DNA from: an uncultured Senegalimassilia sp.
GTDB lineage: Bacteria > Actinomycetota > Coriobacteriia > Coriobacteriales > Eggerthellaceae
Length of the DNA stretch: 6,226 nucleotides
Assembly: GCA_934661765.1 (NCBI GenBank)
Contig: CAKUJT010000131.1
Span: 1 to 6,226 of the forward strand
Direction: 5' to 3'
Part shown: positions 1 through 6,002 of the stretch, piece after piece
Layout of the letters: each line of letters opens with the position of its first letter
Numbering within the stretch: position 1 is the stretch's first letter
Program-made: the position numbers and the translations under genes
The notes under the pieces: generated by a model
The model's database searches: none
Told to the model about the DNA's origin: nothing
What the model saw: the letters and a program-made list of their open reading frames with translations, nothing else

Positions 1-1844
1 GCCTGCTTGCCGCCGATCAGGCGGAAGGACTTGCCGTCCTCGGGCACGGCCACCGCGGGCTCGAGCCACTGCGGGGTGCGGGGCAGGCCCGCCTTCTCGC
101 ACGCGTCGGAGGCGAACTGGAACTTGCCGGAGGGCGTCTTCCACTTCGGGTACGGGCCGTACTCGAACGCCTTCTCGGGGAAGGAGCTCACGCCGCAGGC
201 GCGCAGGCCGTCGAGCGACAGGCCCACGGTCGCAAGCTGCGCGTCGGCGAGCTCCTCGACGGTGAAGCCGAAGTACTGGCCCACGCCGCACGCCTCGGCC
301 AGCTCGGAGAAGATCTGGTCGACGGGGCGGGTGTTGGGATGCACCTTCTCGATGACCTGGTCGCGGATGGCCACGGCCGGGACCTTGCCGCCGTAGAACT
401 CGGGGAGCTCGAGGCGCTCGAGGTAGCTGGTGTCGGGCAGGACGTAGTCGCACGCGTGGCACGTCTCGGTCATCTGGACGTCGATGCACACCGACAGCTC
501 CAGGTTGGCCAGGCACTCCTGCAGGTAGGCCGGGTTGGAGTAGCCCGCCACCATGTTGGAGTTGTAGAAGAACATGCCCTTCATCTTGCCTTCCTTGGCA
601 AGCTGCGCGGCGTGGACGTTGACGCCCATGCCGGACAGGGACAGCGGGTACTCGGACTGGCCCGCGATCTTCGCCTCGACCTTGGGCACGGACGGGAACT
701 TGTCCTTGTCCACGTCGCCGGCCTTGACCGACGCGCCGAACAGGGCGCCGCCCTTCTGGTTCCAGCAGCCCAGGAGGCCGTTGAAGCAGGCCACGGCGCG
801 GGCGGTCTCGCCGGAGTTGGCGTAGCTGCAGCCGTAGGCGCCGCGCCAGCTGGGCTCGATGCAGGCGGCAGGCGCGCACTCGGCGAGCTTAACCGCGACG
901 CGCTCGATGTCGGCGGCCTTCAGGCCGGTGATGCCGGCGGCCCACTCGGGCGTGTACTGGCCCAGGGTGGCGGCCCACTCGTCGAAGCCGGTGGCCTGCT
1001 CGGACACGAACTTCTTGTCGTACAGGCCGCGGTCCACGAGCACGTGGCTCATGGCCAGCACCAGCGCCAGGTCGGTGCCCGGGTTGATGGGCAGCCACTC
1101 GTCGGCGAAGGCGATGGAGTTGTTCAGGCGCGGGTCGACCAGCACGATGTACGCGCCGTTCTCGTGCGCCTTCTCGAGGGCGTGCAGCTGGCTCGGGCGG
1201 ATGGCGTCGGCGTAGCTGCGGCCGATGAACATGCAGGCCTTGGTGTTCTCGACGTCGGCCAGGTAGTCGCCCGCGCCGATGACCTGCGTGAAGCCGGCGT
1301 TCTTGGACATGTTGCAGGCGGCGCCGTGCGTGTAGACGTTGGCGCTGCCGAGCGCCTGCATGAAGCGCTTGGTGTAATAGGAGCCGGACGGGCGCGGGTC
1401 CTGGACCATGGCCAGGGCCTCGGGGCCGTCGGAGCCGATGATGGACTTGACCTTCTCGGCGATCTCGGAGTAGGCCTGGTCCCAGCTGATCTTCTCGAAC
1501 TCGCCCTTGGCGTTCTTCTTCAAGGGGTCGGTCAAGCGGTCCTCGGAGTAGGCGATGGACGCGTAGCCGTATGCGCGGCCGCACAGCGTGCCCTCGCAGT
1601 GGGGATGGCCGGGCTCGCCGATCATCTTGGTGAGCTTGCCGTCGACCACGTACCCCTTGAACCCGCACTTGGAAGAGCAGGAGTTGCACAGCGAGTAAGC
1701 GGTGTGGGATTCCACATCCTTCGTCCCGCTCGCGTCAGCCTGCTCCCAGGCGCCGAAGCTCATGAAGCCCGCGCCGGCCGCTACTGCTGCGACCCCGGCG
1801 CTGCCGGCCAGAAAGCTTCGCCTGGTAATAGCGTTTTCTGACAT
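1..1844 (-). CDS. Tat-exported molybdopterin-dependent oxidoreductase, PhsA/PsrA-like (3' end beyond window)
   Basis: Reading the minus strand from 1844 gives 614 uninterrupted codons that run off the left edge. A twin-arginine signal (TRRSFLAG, residues 7-14) with an Ala/Gly-rich h-region implies export through Tat. A [4Fe-4S] motif follows: C53-x2-C56-x3-C60-x27-C88. This is the N-terminal signature of the DMSO-reductase superfamily. C177 in HGAACN lies where thiosulfate/polysulfide-reductase-like enzymes carry the Cys ligand of Mo (position inferred, not aligned). The stretch DYVLPDTSYLER (466-477) is typical of the family. Family members are about 760 residues, so roughly 150 residues, the C-terminal pterin-binding domain, are missing. 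It is last in an operon after a ferredoxin and a TorD chaperone, 59 nt after the chaperone stop. Substrate is unknown: thiosulfate, polysulfide, arsenate or an organic compound are all possible. The enzyme class is secure; the subfamily is moderately so. Confidence 0.93.
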   Translation of the reverse strand, partial: MSENAITRRSFLAGSAGVAAVAAGAGFMSFGAWEQADASGTKDVESHTAYSLCNSCSSKCGFKGYVVDGKLTKMIGEPGHPHCEGTLCGRAYGYASIAYSEDRLTDPLKKNAKGEFEKISWDQAYSEIAEKVKSIIGSDGPEALAMVQDPRPSGSYYTKRFMQALGSANVYTHGAACNMSKNAGFTQVIGAGDYLADVENTKACMFIGRSYADAIRPSQLHALEKAHENGAYIVLVDPRLNNSIAFADEWLPINPGTDLALVLAMSHVLVDRGLYDKKFVSEQATGFDEWAATLGQYTPEWAAGITGLKAADIERVAVKLAECAPAACIEPSWRGAYGCSYANSGETARAVACFNGLLGCWNQKGGALFGASVKAGDVDKDKFPSVPKVEAKIAGQSEYPLSLSGMGVNVHAAQLAKEGKMKGMFFYNSNMVAGYSNPAYLQECLANLELSVCIDVQMTETCHACDYVLPDTSYLERLELPEFYGGKVPAVAIRDQVIEKVHPNTRPVDQIFSELAEACGVGQYFGFTVEELADAQLATVGLSLDGLRACGVSSFPEKAFEYGPYPKWKTPSGKFQFASDACEKAGLPRTPQWLEPAVAVPEDGKSFRLIGGKQ

Positions 1845-1850
1845 TGCTGA

Positions 1851-1859
1851 TTCCTCTCT
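1851..1859 (-). promoter_or_regulatory. Ribosome binding site deciding the molybdoenzyme start
   Basis: The minus strand reads AGAGAGGAA, six bases before the ATG at 1844. Two in-frame ATGs lie further upstream (at 1889 and 1877) and would add 15 or 11 residues, but neither has a comparable purine-rich site. The 1844 start also puts the twin arginines at residues 8-9, a normal place for a Tat signal. Confidence 0.7.
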
Positions 1860-1903
1860 ATATGCATCCTGCGTCATCGTTTCATCCATGATGCGAACCG
1901 CCA

Positions 1904-2596
1904 TCAAGCCGTCTGGCCGAACTCGGACTCCGCGCGTTGTTCCGCGCAGATGCCCAAGATCACGTCGACCAGGCTGATGTAGAACCGCGCGTCATCGTCA
2001 AGCTTGAGCAGCTTCAACCGGTAATCGGTCAGCCAATCGAAGCGCTCGGCCACAAACCGTCGAGCTTCGGCGTCCATGCCGCTTCGCAGCAGAACTGCCA
2101 CCAGATCGAGCTCCAACGCCAGGTGATCGGGGCAGTCGGCGTATTCCGCCGGCACCTCAAGGCCCAGCTGCTCGATCAACGCTCGCATGTAACGCGCCGA
2201 AGCGCCCAGGTACAGGCCCTTCTGCCTGCCGATCAGCGGATTCACGTTGCCGGGGGTGTTCCAATCCGTGTACAGCGACTCCACGGGAATCGCCGACTGG
2301 GGAAGCCCGCCGGTGAAGTGACGCGCCGCAAAGCCCTGCTTCTCCTCGAAAAGCGGAGGGCAGAACAGCTCGTCCACCTCGTTGCTGGAAAGGAATTCCT
2401 GCATGGGCGCGCGCACATGCATGCGCTCGATGGGGCTTGCCTGCTTACCGAAACGCGTGTCGTCTTGCAAAAGACGGCGAACGCCATCCATAAACTCGGC
2501 CCAGGCTGCGCTGCGCGTCATCTGCTTCCATTCGTCCTTCTCAACGGAACCGAAGCACTTCGAAAGCACCGAGAACACCGCTGCGTCGTCCATCAT
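1904..2596 (-). CDS. TorD/DmsD-family molybdoenzyme maturation chaperone
   Basis: This 230-residue, soluble, probably all-helical protein belongs to the TorD/DmsD/NarJ-like redox-enzyme maturation chaperones. In this family such proteins bind the Tat signal of a molybdoenzyme in the cytoplasm, hold back export and help cofactor insertion. Visible family signatures are the region around IPVESLYTDW (103-112) and CPDHLALELDLVAVLL (155-170), the latter matching the family's P-D-H-x3-E-L helix. The length is normal. The start is the first of two adjacent ATGs, with AAAGGAG (2613-2607) ten bases upstream; the second ATG is equally possible. The gene lies directly before the Tat-bearing molybdoenzyme, its obvious client. 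The client of the pair could also include the Tat-bearing ferredoxin upstream. Family assignment is strong; client assignment is inferred from position. Confidence 0.9.
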   Translation of the reverse strand: MMDDAAVFSVLSKCFGSVEKDEWKQMTRSAAWAEFMDGVRRLLQDDTRFGKQASPIERMHVRAPMQEFLSSNEVDELFCPPLFEEKQGFAARHFTGGLPQSAIPVESLYTDWNTPGNVNPLIGRQKGLYLGASARYMRALIEQLGLEVPAEYADCPDHLALELDLVAVLLRSGMDAEARRFVAERFDWLTDYRLKLLKLDDDARFYISLVDVILGICAEQRAESEFGQTA

Positions 2597-2628
2597 CTTG
2601 CGCTCACTCCTTTCCTTGATCGCGGTTA

Positions 2629-2705
2629 TAAGGTCTTCAACCTTGCACGTCCCGCGCTTGCCGCGCGGGCGTTCGCATCATGCGGGGTGTATCGCCCCGA
2701 AACGA
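2629..2705 (-). other. Intercistronic spacer with stem-loops between ferredoxin and chaperone genes
   Basis: The 109-nt gap between the ferredoxin stop and the chaperone start holds a perfect 7-bp stem with a 5-nt loop (2651-2657 with 2663-2669, CCCGCGC/GCGCGGG). It also holds two 5-bp hairpins (2683-2687 with 2695-2699; 2630-2634 with 2640-2644) and an 11-bp dyad CGCATCATGCG (2674-2684). No T-run follows the strong stem on the minus strand, so it is not a standard intrinsic terminator. It may mark mRNA processing or unequal expression of the upstream ferredoxin and the two downstream genes. That role is inference. Confidence 0.45.
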
Positions 2706-3395
2706 TTACGCGGTGACCGCGGTCGTCGTGCGAACGATGCCCTCGTCGATGATCTTCTGCGCGATATCCTGCCAATCGATGAACTGGATGGCGCCGTTGG
2801 GGCACTGCTCGGCGCAGCGGCCGCAGGAGATGCACTTCGTGGACACGCCGGTCTCGGTGTCGACGCGGGGCATGTTCCAGGGGCATGCCTGGCTGCACAT
2901 GCCGCAGCCGATGCACTTCTTGGTGTCGACCGTGCGGGCGCCGGTCTTCTCGTCGGCGTAGATGGCGTGGACCGGGCAGTACTTCACGCACTGCGGGTCG
3001 GCGCACTGCTTGCAGTGCTCGACGGTGAACTCGCAAGCACCCTTGCCGTCGCCGAAGGAGCCGTCGCCGGTGTCGGCGGACTTGCCCCAGTAATAGTTAT
3101 CCCACACACGCACGCGGGCGATGTGCTGGCACACGCGGCCGTCGTTCTTCAGCGTGCACATCATCTCGCAGCGCTGGCAGCCCGAGCAACGGGCACGGTC
3201 GGTGACGATCATCTTGGTGGGCGTGGTGCGCAGCTCGATGCGGCCGGATGCGATGGACTCCTGGGTGACACCCCAGCTGGCCAGCACGCCGCCGACGACC
3301 AAACCCGCAACGCCGCAGCCGGCCATGGCCAGCACGTCGCGGCGGGTGATGTTCTTCTTAACCGGGGCGCTGCCGCTTGTATTCGTATCTGACAT
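2706..3395 (-). CDS. Tat-signal 4x[4Fe-4S] ferredoxin-type electron-transfer protein, YdhY-like
   Basis: This 229-residue protein carries electrons between a redox enzyme and another carrier. Four complete [4Fe-4S] motifs are present: C70-x2-C73-x2-C76-x3-C80, C128-x2-C131-x4-C136-x3-C140, C161-x2-C164-x2-C167-x3-C171 and C188-x2-C191-x2-C194-x3-C198. This is the arrangement of DmsB/PhsB/HybA-like subunits. Segments such as SGRIELRTTP (50-59) and RARCSGCQRCE (67-77) resemble E. coli YdhY as I remember it. A twin-arginine stretch (TRRDVLAMAG, 17-26) leads into a long hydrophobic run (to about residue 42) with no clear AxA cleavage site, so it may stay as a membrane anchor. The start has GGGGGAG (3410-3404) eight bases upstream. 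It is first in the operon with the chaperone and molybdoenzyme and divergent from a YdhV-like enzyme, so its partner could be either. Three extra cysteines (27, 89, 121) are not in motifs. Confidence 0.93.
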   Translation of the reverse strand: MSDTNTSGSAPVKKNITRRDVLAMAGCGVAGLVVGGVLASWGVTQESIASGRIELRTTPTKMIVTDRARCSGCQRCEMMCTLKNDGRVCQHIARVRVWDNYYWGKSADTGDGSFGDGKGACEFTVEHCKQCADPQCVKYCPVHAIYADEKTGARTVDTKKCIGCGMCSQACPWNMPRVDTETGVSTKCISCGRCAEQCPNGAIQFIDWQDIAQKIIDEGIVRTTTAVTA

Positions 3396-3436
3396 TCTCA
3401 GTACTCCCCCTCACATATATTGGTGAGTCGCTACCT

Positions 3437-3497
3437 TGCGCCGGTTCCTCCCTCAGCCGAGGCCTCGTCCGCCTCGTCCCTTCTGATTTCCGGCGCA
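3437..3497 (-). other. Structured 5' leader of the ferredoxin operon (candidate cis-regulatory RNA)
   Basis: If transcription starts near 3527, the leader is about 130 nt. Within it an 8-bp perfect helix (TGCGCCGG at 3497-3490 with CCGGCGCA at 3444-3437, minus strand) encloses a 6-bp hairpin (CGAGGC with GCCTCG, 3476-3471 and 3463-3458, 7-nt loop). The two helices are separated by a purine-rich internal loop of 13 nt on each side. The hairpin lies in a perfect tandem 9-bp repeat (plus strand GCCTCGTCC at 3462-3470 and 3471-3479). I do not recognise a known riboswitch family. The helices are visible; a regulatory role is speculation. Confidence 0.4.
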
Positions 3498-3533
3498 CAC
3501 TCTTCGCCCTTTCCGGGTCACGCAACAGTAAGT

Positions 3534-3576
3534 AGTATGCGGCCCACCAGTTTTTCGGTATCCCCTCTTTGGGGGT
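3534..3576 (-). promoter_or_regulatory. Candidate operator and promoter for the ferredoxin-chaperone-molybdoenzyme operon
   Basis: On the minus strand a 20-bp element ACCCCCAAAGAGGGGATACC (3576-3557) is followed, 17 bp after its terminal GATACC (3562-3557), by CATACT (3539-3534), a fair -10 box. GATACC is a poor -35, which suits an activator-dependent promoter with the regulator overlapping -35. A near-identical element with the same spacing faces the opposite gene at 3654-3696. The predicted start is near 3527. The element is seen directly; promoter function is inferred. Confidence 0.5.
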
Positions 3577-3583
3577 CAATGCA

Positions 3584-3607
3584 GGCGAATTTGTCCCCTC
3601 ATTCGCC
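3584..3607. repeat. 7-bp perfect inverted repeat in the divergent control region
   Basis: GGCGAAT (3584-3590) and ATTCGCC (3601-3607) are perfect inverted arms around a 10-nt centre. The repeat lies between the two 20-bp operator copies. Its centre contains TGTCCCCTCATT (3592-3603, with flank), which resembles the TATCCCCTCTTT part of the left operator and may be a degenerate third site. It could be a second regulator's operator, or chance. Confidence 0.4.
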
Positions 3608-3653
3608 GGAAAATCGCATCCGCTCGCCGTTTACCAGGCCATTTCCACAAATT

Positions 3654-3696
3654 ACCCTCAAAGAGGGGATACCCGTTTCACAAGGTGCGCAACACT
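3654..3696 (+). promoter_or_regulatory. Candidate operator and promoter for the AOR-family gene
   Basis: The plus strand carries ACCCTCAAAGAGGGGATACC (3654-3673), matching the element facing the other operon at 19 of 20 positions. Its core CCCTC-AAA-GAGGG (3655-3667) is a perfect dyad. After GATACC (3668-3673) comes a 17-bp spacer and then AACACT (3691-3696), a weak -10. The shared arrangement GATACC-N17-xAyACT on both sides is the main argument that this is the promoter. The predicted start near 3703 would leave a leader of about 78 nt. Confidence 0.48.
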
Positions 3697-3769
3697 GCCG
3701 AGTGACGAATTGTCGTCTGCACCCGAATCGCCCGACATGTCACGCAACGCATGTATCGAGAAGAGATTT

Positions 3770-3773
3770 GGAG
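3770..3773 (+). promoter_or_regulatory. Ribosome binding site deciding the AOR-family start
   Basis: GGAG sits seven bases before the ATG at 3781. The in-frame ATG at 3751, which would add ten residues, has no purine-rich site before it. The shorter start also gives the usual AOR N-terminus, with the GWAGKILRVNLTTG strand close to the first Met. Confidence 0.75.
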
Positions 3774-3780
3774 ATGCAAC

Positions 3781-5919
3781 ATGGCTGACGAGAAGTCATA
3801 CGGCTGGGCCGGCAAGATCCTGCGCGTCAATCTGACGACGGGCAGCATCACCACCGAGTCCACCGCACCTTACAAGGAATACATCGGCGGCATGGGCCTT
3901 GCTAACAAGATCATGTACGACGAGGTGCCCGCTGGCACCGATCCTCTTTCCGAGGAGTCCAAGATCGTTTACGCCGTCGGTCCGCTGACCGCTTCCGGCG
4001 TGCCGCTGGCTGGCCGTACCACCATCAGCTTCCTGTCCACGTTCAGCAAGGACCATCTGGTCGTCGACGCCCACTGCGGCGGCATGATCGGCGCCCGCAT
4101 CAAGCTTGCCGGCTACGACGCCATCATCGTCGAGGGCAAGTCCGACAAGCCGGTGTACCTGCACATCAAGGACGATCAGGTCGAGATCAAGGACGCCTCC
4201 TTCGTCTGGGGCATGGGCACCCGCTCCACCACCGAGGCCCTGAACCGCCTCGAGGGCAACCGCGCCTGCGTGGCCACCATCGGCCCTGCCGGCGAGAACC
4301 TGCTGCCCTACGCCGTCATGATGAACTCCCGTAACCACTCCGCCGGCGCCGGCCTGGGCTGCATCATGGGCTCCAAGAAGCTCAAGGCCCTGGTCGTCGA
4401 GGGCAACGGCAGCGTGAACGTCAAGGATCCGAAGGCCCTGGCCGAGCTGTCCGACTACATGCTGCGCGAGATCGTCGGCTCCAACAACAACCATGTCGTG
4501 CCGTCCACCCAGCAGGAATGGGCCGAGTACTACGACAAGGGCACCCGTTGGACCGCCAAGAAGGGCCTGTACTGGGCCGACGCCGAGGGCGAGCCGATCG
4601 AGACCGGCGAGCCGAAGCCTGGCGAGATCAACACCGTCGGCTACCGCTGCATGAAGACCACCAAGGACGAGGGTCCCGAGGCCGAGAAGTACACCATCAA
4701 GATGAACGGCTGCCACAGCTGCCCGATTCACTGCTATTCCGACATGCGCGTGCCGAACGCCAAGAAGAACGGCGGCTTCGAGATCACCGGCAACACCTGC
4801 GTGCCGAACTTCCCGTTCTCCATTTACATGGTGAAGATCCTAGGCGACCATACCCCCGTCAAGGCTTCCACCGAGGACGGTCTGATCTGGGACCAGGTCG
4901 TCGGCGGCACGATGGACGATCTGGGCATGTGGTGCAACTACGCTCAGATTTACCGCGATATCGCCCACTGCGTGTCCAAGGGCATCTTCAAGAAGGTGCT
5001 GCCCGAAGCCGAGTACAACCTGTTCGACTGGGAGAAGTTCGAGAAGAACGACCCGACCATCATGGTCGAGCTGCTCAAGCACATCGCCCAGAACGACAAC
5101 GAGATGTCCTACCTTGGCCACGGCCCGCTCGTGTGGTGCCCGCGCTGGGACGACATGGAGTGGTTCGACACCACCGCTAGCTGCCTGATCAACTACCGCG
5201 GCTGGCCGGTGCACCACGCAATCGAGTCCTACGGCCAGGTCGGCGGCCTGCTGAACATGGTGTTCAACCGCGACCCCATGATCCACTCGCATCAGAACAT
5301 GCTGCAGTGCGGCCTTCCGCACGAGCTGAAGCAGCAGATCGCTGCCGAGCTGTGGGGCGGCGAGGATGCTCTGGACGACGCCAAGGATTACAAGCCGATG
5401 AACGAGCACAAGGCCAACTTCTGCTGGTGGTCCATCGTCACCGACGTGCTGCATGACTCGCTGACGCTGTGCAACTGGGTGTGGCCGATGGCCCAGTCCC
5501 CGTCGAAGAGCCGCAACTACCGCGGCGACCTCGACCTGGAGGCCAAGTTCTACAAGGCCGTCACCGGCGAGGACGTCACCACCGACGAGCTGTACAAGCG
5601 CGCCGCCAAGATCATGACGCTGCAGCGTGCCAACACCGTGCGCGGCATGACCGACAAGGACGGCAAGATCGGCTGCAACGACTGCCGCACCATCCATGAT
5701 GTCATCACCCAGTGGCCGTTCACGAAGGATCCGGACAAGGAGCCGTTCACCAAGGGCACCGACAAGATGGAGAAGGAAGACTTCCAGAAGGGCCTGACCA
5801 TGCTGTACGAGAAGTTTGGTTGGGATTCCGAGAAGGGCTGCCCGACGGCCGACTGCCTGGATTACTACGGCATGGACGACGTCAAGGCCGAGCTGCAGAG
5901 CCTGAACCTGCTGCCGTAA
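3781..5919 (+). CDS. Aldehyde:ferredoxin oxidoreductase family tungsten/molybdenum enzyme, YdhV-like
   Basis: This 712-residue cytoplasmic enzyme (no signal peptide) belongs to the AOR family, which binds a bis-pterin W or Mo cofactor and one [4Fe-4S] cluster, usually oxidising aldehydes or reducing acids with ferredoxin. Visible signatures: GWAGKILRVNLTTG (8-21), IGGMGLA (35-41), GRTTISF (78-84), AGAGLGCIMGSKKLKALVV (188-206), cluster motif C311-x2-C314-x3-C318 with fourth ligand C564, FEITG (333-337, Glu of the active-site region), and the pterin motifs D379-x2-G382 and D559-x3-L563-C564. Length resembles E. coli YdhV (about 700) rather than archaeal AOR (about 605). C632-x2-C635 and C687-x4-C692 are extra C-terminal cysteines. 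It is alone on its strand, divergent from a YdhY-like ferredoxin operon, and ends at a strong terminator. Codon use is very strongly C/G-ending, suggesting high expression. Family is certain; substrate unknown. Confidence 0.95.
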   Translation: MADEKSYGWAGKILRVNLTTGSITTESTAPYKEYIGGMGLANKIMYDEVPAGTDPLSEESKIVYAVGPLTASGVPLAGRTTISFLSTFSKDHLVVDAHCGGMIGARIKLAGYDAIIVEGKSDKPVYLHIKDDQVEIKDASFVWGMGTRSTTEALNRLEGNRACVATIGPAGENLLPYAVMMNSRNHSAGAGLGCIMGSKKLKALVVEGNGSVNVKDPKALAELSDYMLREIVGSNNNHVVPSTQQEWAEYYDKGTRWTAKKGLYWADAEGEPIETGEPKPGEINTVGYRCMKTTKDEGPEAEKYTIKMNGCHSCPIHCYSDMRVPNAKKNGGFEITGNTCVPNFPFSIYMVKILGDHTPVKASTEDGLIWDQVVGGTMDDLGMWCNYAQIYRDIAHCVSKGIFKKVLPEAEYNLFDWEKFEKNDPTIMVELLKHIAQNDNEMSYLGHGPLVWCPRWDDMEWFDTTASCLINYRGWPVHHAIESYGQVGGLLNMVFNRDPMIHSHQNMLQCGLPHELKQQIAAELWGGEDALDDAKDYKPMNEHKANFCWWSIVTDVLHDSLTLCNWVWPMAQSPSKSRNYRGDLDLEAKFYKAVTGEDVTTDELYKRAAKIMTLQRANTVRGMTDKDGKIGCNDCRTIHDVITQWPFTKDPDKEPFTKGTDKMEKEDFQKGLTMLYEKFGWDSEKGCPTADCLDYYGMDDVKAELQSLNLLP

Positions 5920-5963
5920 ACGCTAAGCTGGCAAGCTAGACCGGCAAAGCAAGTTTGAATCGC

Positions 5964-6002
5964 AAACGACCCCCGTTGCGCAGACAGCGGGGGTCGTTTT
6001 TT
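5964..6002 (+). terminator. Rho-independent terminator of the AOR-family gene
   Basis: A perfect 12-bp stem (AAACGACCCCCG 5964-5975 with CGGGGGTCGTTT 5988-5999) encloses a 12-nt loop and ends in six T residues (5997-6002). It lies 44 bases after the stop codon. The reverse strand has only a short T-run, so it should act mainly on the plus strand. Confidence 0.93.

Noticed and set aside
339..1841. A 500-codon open frame on the plus strand opposite the molybdoenzyme gene
   Set aside because: Its product is low-complexity (mostly G, A, V, L, H, D, R), as expected from the reverse of G/C-ending codons. The minus strand encodes a protein with clear family motifs over the same span.
3437..3497. 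Guanidine-II (mini-ykkC) riboswitch, because the hairpin loop contains ACGA
   Set aside because: That class needs two separate hairpins with ACGR tetraloops. Here ACGA lies inside a 7-nt loop of one hairpin and the gene context is wrong.
3358..3579. A 73-codon minus-strand frame through the divergent region, possible leader peptide
   Set aside because: It starts upstream of the predicted transcription start, overlaps the ferredoxin start in another frame, lacks a ribosome binding site and has no recognisable composition.
3534..3696. FNR/CRP-type or NarL-type sites in the control region, as in the E. coli ydh operon
   Set aside because: I found no TTGAT-N4-ATCAA-like dyad or convincing paired NarL heptamers; the visible elements have a different sequence.
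3569..3835. Plus-strand frame overlapping the AOR-family start, possible upstream reading frame
   Set aside because: Its start lies before the predicted promoter. The internal ATG at 3737 has no good ribosome binding site, and the frame looks incidental.
3796..4731. A 311-codon open frame on the minus strand opposite the AOR-family gene (and a similar one at 4840-5697)
   Set aside because: Same composition artefact; no recognisable motif, and the plus-strand AOR motifs are unambiguous.
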